Of a stretch of 64,000 bases of DNA, positions 59,091 through 64,000 are shown in pieces; position 1 is the stretch's first letter; the number at the start of each line of letters is the position of its first letter. The translations under genes and the position numbers were made by a program. A model generated the notes under the pieces. The model searched no databases. It was not told where the DNA came from and worked only from the letters and a program-made list of their open reading frames with translations. The DNA comes from Sporosarcina cyprini (lineage in GTDB: Bacteria; Bacillota; Bacilli; Bacillales_A; Planococcaceae): positions 434,001 to 498,000 of the forward strand of contig NZ_JAKMHX010000030.1 of the NCBI RefSeq assembly GCF_022048975.1. The letters run 5' to 3'.

Positions 59091-59888
59091 TCATTTTGCA
59101 AATAATGATTTCAATTTCCCAAAAAAGCCGGGTTTTCCTGTATCCAGCGACATGAGCGGAACCGATTCACCCAATATGCGTCTCGCAATATTGCGGTAAC
59201 CGATCGCTGCCGGATTGGAAGGATCCATTACGACAGGCTCTCCTTTGTTAGAAGAAGAGATGACGTTTTCATCGTCCAACACGATCCCAAGCAAATCAAT
59301 CGATAGATGGGTCGTAATTTCATTGACATCGAGCGCATCGCCCCGATTGACGAGCTGGCTCTTGATCCGGTTAATAATGAGCTTTGGCGGGTCGATCGGC
59401 TCCGCTTCCAGCAGGCCGATAATCCGGTCTGCATCCCGGACAGCCGAAATTTCAGGTGTCGTGACAACTATGGCACGATCCGCGCCAGCTACCGCATTTT
59501 TATAGCCCTGTTCAATGCCGGCCGGGCAATCGATTAAAACGTAATCATAGTCACGCTTTAATTCTGTGACCAGCTCTTTCATCTCTTCAGGGGAAATGGC
59601 ATTTTTATCTGTCGTTTGAGCGGCCGGCAATAAAAAGAGGCCATCCTCGAAACGTTTGTCTTTCACTAATGCCTGGTGTACTTTACAACGGCCTTTGATC
59701 ACATCGACGAGATCATAAATGATACGATTTTCAAGGCCTAGGATGACATCCAGATTCCGTAGACCGATATCTGTATCAACAAGGCATACCTTTTTGCCTT
59801 GCAGGGCCAATGCAGTTCCAAGGTTCGCAGAAGTCGTCGTCTTTCCGACTCCGCCTTTACCAGATGTTATTACTATTGCTTCCCCCAC
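59091..59888 (-). CDS. minD: Septum site-determining ATPase MinD
   Basis: A 265-residue ParA/MinD ATPase that positions MinC at the membrane to prevent polar division. Deviant Walker A ITSGKGGVGKTTTSANL, DTDIGLRNLDVILGLE, and the C-terminal amphipathic helix (FFGKLKSLFAK) that binds the membrane. The start is GTG 59888, one base after the minC stop, with AAGGAGGAAGC ahead. Confidence 0.98.
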   Translation of the reverse strand: MGEAIVITSGKGGVGKTTTSANLGTALALQGKKVCLVDTDIGLRNLDVILGLENRIIYDLVDVIKGRCKVHQALVKDKRFEDGLFLLPAAQTTDKNAISPEEMKELVTELKRDYDYVLIDCPAGIEQGYKNAVAGADRAIVVTTPEISAVRDADRIIGLLEAEPIDPPKLIINRIKSQLVNRGDALDVNEITTHLSIDLLGIVLDDENVISSSNKGEPVVMDPSNPAAIGYRNIARRILGESVPLMSLDTGKPGFFGKLKSLFAK

Positions 59889-59889
59889 A

Positions 59890-60564
59890 TCAGCTTCCTC
59901 CTTTGAAAGTTGACAGATTTGGCCGGAGAATCCGAAGTTCCTGCAAACGATCAATGGCAATGAAGCCATTTGAATGTATGTAGGCGCATTCCATTTCCGG
60001 TTGTTCCGATAAAATTGTCAATTCGTCCGTCATAGTTTCCATCTTATCAGCAATGATTAAATGCGTAGCCTCAAGCCATGATGCGGCGATTACACAATCT
60101 TCGTTGCCGCCTGCACCGGCATGAGCCATCCCTTTCAGGCGCCCGAGCACATAAATGCTTCCTGCAGCGACCACCTTGCCATTCGGATTGACATCTCCGA
60201 TGACAACTAGATCACCTTCCGCTTCAATCACTTGCCCGGAGCGAACGATGCCGATATACGTTTCGGACTGGCGTTCAACGATTTTCTGATTGCACTCGTC
60301 CATTGAGATAACATCACTTTGAATTTTAGAGACGCGCAGATGAGGCGACTCATGCACAATCGCCATGATCTCCCGCAGCTCTTCCTCATTGCAGAATCGG
60401 TGTCCCGTGTGGACCTTCACCTCTGCCACGCCTTCGAGGCTGTTTTCGCTCACTTTTCTGCGGAGTTCCGCAATCATATCCGAATACGAGCATTTATCAT
60501 CAAGTCGGAGGACAAGGCCGTCTTTTGTCCCTTTTATCGTTACAAATTGCTGTTTCGTCGTCAT
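59890..60564 (-). CDS. minC: Septum site-determining protein MinC
   Basis: A 224-residue FtsZ-polymerisation inhibitor. An N-terminal domain (about 1-105; GTKDGLVLRLDD) and a C-terminal beta-helix domain with RSGQVIEAEGDLVVIGDVNP and AAGSIYVLGRLKGMAHAG. ATG 60564 follows GGGGGACGCAA. Confidence 0.96.
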   Translation of the reverse strand: MTTKQQFVTIKGTKDGLVLRLDDKCSYSDMIAELRRKVSENSLEGVAEVKVHTGHRFCNEEELREIMAIVHESPHLRVSKIQSDVISMDECNQKIVERQSETYIGIVRSGQVIEAEGDLVVIGDVNPNGKVVAAGSIYVLGRLKGMAHAGAGGNEDCVIAASWLEATHLIIADKMETMTDELTILSEQPEMECAYIHSNGFIAIDRLQELRILRPNLSTFKGGS

Positions 60565-60588
60565 TTGCGTCCCCCACAATTTCTTGAG

Positions 60589-61110
60589 TTATGATCCGGC
60601 CTGATTTTGCATTCCTCTTCCGGTCATCACTTTTTTGAACAACCAGCCGAACATTCCAATAAAGATGGCATTGGCAATCATCGTCGGTACCAGGCGCCTT
60701 ACGATGAATTCATCCAGATGGATAGAAGTCAAAGCAATCAGACTGGCAAAGAAGTAAGAAAGCAATTCAAGTAACACGATGAGTATCACCGATAAGAACA
60801 TCACGGTAACAATATGACGATGTACTTGGCGTATTAGCAACGCACCGAGATAACAGACCAGCGGATATAAAAAAGTATATACTCCAATAATATCAATGTG
60901 ATACATATCATACAAGAGTCCAAGTATTAAACCTAACAGGATGGCCCGCTTCTGATTGTAATAGACAGCGAGAAAAATGAGGTAGACGATGACGAAACGG
61001 GGTACAAGTATATATTCCATGCCCCCTATGTCGATCGGGGAAAACAAACTAAAAACAGGTTCCAGGAAAAAGAGACAGACCGCAAGCAGAGGGATGATGA
61101 ACCGGCTCAT
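60589..61110 (-). CDS. mreD: Rod shape-determining protein MreD
   Basis: A 173-residue polytopic membrane protein with about five to six helices; part of the elongasome with MreB and MreC. YNQKRAILLGLILGLLYDMY is typical. The ATG overlaps the mreC stop as ATGA. Confidence 0.94.
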   Translation of the reverse strand: MSRFIIPLLAVCLFFLEPVFSLFSPIDIGGMEYILVPRFVIVYLIFLAVYYNQKRAILLGLILGLLYDMYHIDIIGVYTFLYPLVCYLGALLIRQVHRHIVTVMFLSVILIVLLELLSYFFASLIALTSIHLDEFIVRRLVPTMIANAIFIGMFGWLFKKVMTGRGMQNQAGS

Positions 61111-62003
61111 GATTCATCCTCCCCCTGGTCTTCCGTCGGACTCTCCGTATCTGTACCATTTTTATATACTTCCATCTTCCGTTTGGCAATGACAACATGA
61201 TCGAGCATGGAGAAATCCGCAGCCGGGCGGATATAAGCCAATTTCGTCAAGCCGTAATCATCTGTCGACACTTCTGTCACTTCCCCGATATAAAGACCTT
61301 TCGGGAAAATACCGCCTAACCCTGAAGATTCCACTTTCATTCCCACTTTAACATCAAAACTCGAATCAATCCGTTTCATGATTAATTCTCTGCGGTCCGG
61401 GTCATACCCTTCAATCAAACCAAAAACGGATGTTTCACCCGGGATGACTGCAGCCACACGGAAATTACGGTTTTCTGTCGAAAGAAGTTCAACAGTCGCA
61501 TTCGTTTTCGTCACATTGACTACTTTTCCGACCAGCCCTTTTGCTGTTATTACCGCCATGTCCAATTCCACTCCGCTTGTCGAACCACGGTCGACAATGA
61601 CTTTCTCCTCCCATTGATCGGGATTCCGCGAGATGACCGTCGCCTGGATCGGATCAAATCCACGCAAGTCTTCCGTCTTATCAATCAATTCTCTCAAGCG
61701 TTTGTTTTCTGCTTTGACATCAGCCAGCTCCACTTGGTTCGAAGCGTACTCTTGCAGTCTCGCTTTCAGTTGCTTGTTTTCCTCATATGTATTCAATATC
61801 CCGTCAATCTTTTCGATTGTGCCCGTAATATAGTGCGCCGGCTTCGAAAATAAGGATTGTCCGAAGCCGACGACATCTTTCACTATCTGTTCAGGGATCG
61901 TAGCATTTCTGCGATCCTTCAGGGAGAATGAAATCAATGCCACAAGCACGATGACGCCAACGAGCAATAATATCAATCGTTTATTTGAAAAAAATCGCGG
62001 CAT
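61107..62003 (-). CDS. mreC: Rod shape-determining protein MreC
   Basis: A 298-residue protein with one N-terminal membrane helix (ILLLVGVIVLVALISF), a coiled coil at about 70-105 and two beta domains (ATVISRNPDQWEEKVIVDRG, KVGMKVESSGLGGIFPKGL). It links MreB filaments to wall synthesis enzymes. It starts 19 bases after mreB. Confidence 0.96.
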   Translation of the reverse strand: MPRFFSNKRLILLLVGVIVLVALISFSLKDRRNATIPEQIVKDVVGFGQSLFSKPAHYITGTIEKIDGILNTYEENKQLKARLQEYASNQVELADVKAENKRLRELIDKTEDLRGFDPIQATVISRNPDQWEEKVIVDRGSTSGVELDMAVITAKGLVGKVVNVTKTNATVELLSTENRNFRVAAVIPGETSVFGLIEGYDPDRRELIMKRIDSSFDVKVGMKVESSGLGGIFPKGLYIGEVTEVSTDDYGLTKLAYIRPAADFSMLDHVVIAKRKMEVYKNGTDTESPTEDQGEDES

Positions 62004-62022
62004 TGGCCCAAATCCTCCCTAC

Positions 62023-63039
62023 TTATTTCGCTTGCATCTTTTTAATGACGTCGAAGTTATCGAGCGCCTTGCCCGTACCGATCGCAACGCAATCAAGCGG
62101 ATCTTCCGCAATGAAAACAGGCATATTCGTCTCGTCCGAAATAACCTTGTCCAAGTTTTGCAGCAACGCACCGCCGCCAGTCAAGACAATTCCGCGTTCC
62201 ATGACGTCCGCAGACAATTCAGGTGGAGTTGCTTCCAATGTCTTTTTGACGCCTTCAATAATTTGAGTAATGGATTCACGAAGCGCTTCTACAATCTCGT
62301 CTGATGTGACTTCGAGTGTTTTCGGCAAACCTGTCAATAAATCGCGGCCTCTGATTTCCATCTTATCCGCTTTATTCGTCACACGTGCCGATCCGATTTC
62401 GATTTTGATCGCTTCCGCAGTCCGTTCCCCAATTGTCAAATTGTACGTTTTGCGTATGTAACTGATGATGGCTCCATCCATGGAGTCACCGCCAACACGG
62501 ATCGATTCACTCGTTACGATGCCGCCTAATGAAATAACAGCTACTTCTGTCGTACCGCCACCTATATCGACGACCATACTTCCTGTAGGTTCCCAAACTG
62601 GCAAATTTGCTCCGATTGCTGCCGCAAATGGCTCTTCAATCGTAAATGCATCTTTAGCACCAGCTTGTCTTGCCGCATCAATAACAGCACGCTGTTCGAC
62701 AGATGTAATGCCATAAGGAACACAAACCATGACATTTGGCTTCTTCCATGCGCTTCCTGCCGCTTTTGTTGCTTCTTTCATGTAATGCTCGATCATCGCT
62801 GTCGTAATTTCAAAATCTGCGATAACCCCGTCTTTCATTGGACGTGTCGCCACGATAGAACCCGGTGTACGCCCGATCATGTTTTTCGCCGCGCTTCCAA
62901 CTGCTACGATTTCATTTGTCACTGTATTTTTCGCTACGACGGAAGGCTCCCGAAGTACAATACCTTTACCTTTAATGAAAACTAATGTATTAGCTGTGCC
63001 AAGGTCAATCCCGACATCTCTTGAACCTAATCCAAACAA
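62023..63039 (-). CDS. mreB: Rod shape-determining actin homologue MreB
   Basis: A 338-residue actin-like ATPase. Phosphate motif 1 [14 protein letters not shown], phosphate 2 [18 protein letters not shown] and the adenosine motif [15 protein letters not shown] are visible. The start is TTG 63039 giving FGLGSRDVG, with AAGGAAG seven bases ahead; the longer frame passes the promoter. Confidence 0.98.
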   Translation of the reverse strand: MFGLGSRDVGIDLGTANTLVFIKGKGIVLREPSVVAKNTVTNEIVAVGSAAKNMIGRTPGSIVATRPMKDGVIADFEITTAMIEHYMKEATKAAGSAWKKPNVMVCVPYGITSVEQRAVIDAARQAGAKDAFTIEEPFAAAIGANLPVWEPTGSMVVDIGGGTTEVAVISLGGIVTSESIRVGGDSMDGAIISYIRKTYNLTIGERTAEAIKIEIGSARVTNKADKMEIRGRDLLTGLPKTLEVTSDEIVEALRESITQIIEGVKKTLEATPPELSADVMERGIVLTGGGALLQNLDKVISDETNMPVFIAEDPLDCVAIGTGKALDNFDVIKKMQAK

Positions 63040-63097
63040 ATCTGTTCTTCCTTTCTTCTCGACCGTTAAAAATGGTCTTCTTAAAATCATACAACAC

Positions 63098-63126
63098 ATT
63101 ATAACGGATAGAAGAACAAATTCACA
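63098..63126 (-). promoter_or_regulatory. Probable promoter of mreBCD-minCD
   Basis: Minus strand TATAAT (63098-63103) with TGTGAA (63121-63126) as a weak -35 at 17 bases, about 59 bases ahead of mreB. Confidence 0.5.
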
Positions 63127-63129
63127 GTG

Positions 63130-63801
63130 TCACATATACCCTTTCTCTTTTAGGCTGATAAAACGATGGTCCCCAATGATGACATGATCTAGTAAATCAA
63201 TGCCTACAATAGACCCTGCTTCGACTAATCGTTTTGTCACTTCGATGTCCTCCGGAGAAGGCGCAGGGTGGCCTGACGGGTGATTATGCGCGACAATGAT
63301 CGAGGCGGCTGACCGCTTGACTGCTTCCCTAAAAATCTCCCTTGGATGCACAATCGAGGAGTTTAGGCTGCCAATAAATACCGTCTGTTTATGAAGCACT
63401 TCATTTTTTACATTTAAAAATAACACGACAAAATGTTCCTGCTGTAGCGTTGACATGTCCGTCATCAAATAAGCAGCCGCGTCTTCCGGAGAACGGATCG
63501 TATATCGTCCTTGCGTATGTTTCTGGTAAAGCCTTTTACCTATTTCAACAGCAGCTAAAATCTGTACGGCCTTTGCCTGCCCCACTCCTTTTACAGACAT
63601 CATTTCCTCAATGGTGGCTTCTCTAAGATCTTGTATTTTATCAAAAGACGATAAAATTCGATTAGCAAGCATCAGCACCGATTCCTCTTTCGTCCCGGTC
63701 CGCAGCAAGATAGCAATTAGCTCCTGGTTCGATAGGCTGCTCGCCCCTTGCCGAATCAATCTTTCACGCGGCCTGTCCGAAATATGGACATCACGAATCA
63801 T
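63130..63801 (-). CDS. radC: RadC family (JAB/MPN domain) protein
   Basis: A 223-residue protein with an N-terminal helix-hairpin-helix (MMSVKGVGQAKAVQILAAVE) and a C-terminal JAMM metalloprotease-like domain (IIVAHNHPSGHPAPSPEDIE, with the H-x-H...D metal pattern). Despite the name, a DNA-repair role is not established. ATG 63801 or 63804 are both behind GAGGGGG. Confidence 0.94.
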   Translation of the reverse strand: MIRDVHISDRPRERLIRQGASSLSNQELIAILLRTGTKEESVLMLANRILSSFDKIQDLREATIEEMMSVKGVGQAKAVQILAAVEIGKRLYQKHTQGRYTIRSPEDAAAYLMTDMSTLQQEHFVVLFLNVKNEVLHKQTVFIGSLNSSIVHPREIFREAVKRSAASIIVAHNHPSGHPAPSPEDIEVTKRLVEAGSIVGIDLLDHVIIGDHRFISLKEKGYM

Positions 63802-63826
63802 CATTTGCCCCCTCAGCTTCGTCAAT

Positions 63827-64000
63827 TCAGGCGTCGCCTCCTTGCAGGGAAAGGATGTTCAGCTCTCGCATACGGCTGGCCAATTTGGCGATCGGCAATC
63901 CGACGACATTATAATAATCCCCCTCGATTTTATCGACCAACAAAGCGCCCGCCGTCTGGATGCCATATGCCCCTGCCTTGTCCATCGGATCTCCTGAATC
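63827..64000 (-). CDS. maf: Maf-family nucleotide pyrophosphatase, partial
   Basis: Only the last 57 codons are in the window; the gene runs off the right edge. The frame has [19 protein letters not shown] followed by VVGLP, the conserved C-terminal part of Maf, which hydrolyses non-canonical or m5-type nucleoside triphosphates. maf-radC-mreB is the B. subtilis order. Confidence 0.93.
   Translation of the reverse strand, partial: DSGDPMDKAGAYGIQTAGALLVDKIEGDYYNVVGLPIAKLASRMRELNILSLQGGDA

Overview
The window is a stretch of chromosomal core genome from a spore-forming member of the Bacillales. Protein content and gene order follow the Bacillus subtilis segment that runs from holA/comE through the yqe, yrr, yrv and yrb genes to ruvAB, safA, obg-spo0B, rplU-rpmA, spoIVF, minCD, mreBCD, radC and maf. 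The genes pro-sigK, spoVB, spo0B, spoIVFA, spoIVFB and a SafA-like coat protein show a sporulating lineage. Moderate GC, many TTG/GTG starts behind strong Shine-Dalgarno sequences, and the gene complement fit Planococcaceae such as Sporosarcina. The genus is an inference.

Layout. 1-9530: the competence and ribosome-assembly block, nearly all on the minus strand: yqeG, yqeH, aroE, yhbY, nadD, yqeK, rsfS, yqeM, comEA, comEB, comEC, with yqzM on the plus strand and partial holA at the edge. 9650-10450: an uninterrupted sigK on the plus strand. 10500-15830: mtnN, yrrS, greA, udk, yrrM, mltG and yrzB. 15830-25540: ruvX, ireB, T-box-controlled alaS, recD2, a TPR protein, mnmA, a cysteine desulfurase and cymR. 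25600-29300: rarA (plus), a tandem-repeat patch, an orphan cheV and tcdA. 29380-33050: 6S RNA, aspS and hisS under a T-box. 33180-41050: a four-SH3 amidase, dtd, rsh, apt, recJ and a LapA-type protein. 41100-50570: secDF, comN, spoVB, a DUF421 protein, yajC, tgt, queA, ruvB and ruvA. 50700-53210: a second tandem-repeat patch, a phosphotransferase-fold protein and safA. 53360-64000: pheA, pheB, obg, spo0B, rpmA, prp, rplU, spoIVFB, spoIVFA, minD, minC, mreD, mreC, mreB, radC and the 3' part of maf.

How the parts work together. Several genes act in translation quality and tRNA biology (alaS, aspS, hisS, dtd, tgt, queA, mnmA, tcdA) or in ribosome assembly (rsfS, yqeH, obg, yhbY, L21 and L27 with the Prp protease). 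The cysteine desulfurase feeds MnmA, and CymR controls cysteine supply. Late sporulation is represented by pro-sigma-K and its processing enzyme SpoIVFB with SpoIVFA. Competence is represented by comEA/EB/EC and the comE regulator ComN.

I found no prophage, insertion sequence, CRISPR array, rRNA or tRNA gene, and no gene cluster that looks like an undescribed system. The observations most worth a second look are: comEA has no normal start codon that keeps its membrane anchor; SpoIVFB has no room for the CBS domain known from B. subtilis; two intergenic tandem-repeat patches 23 kb apart share a 14-bp core in opposite orientation; and there is a clear 6S RNA gene with its own promoter.
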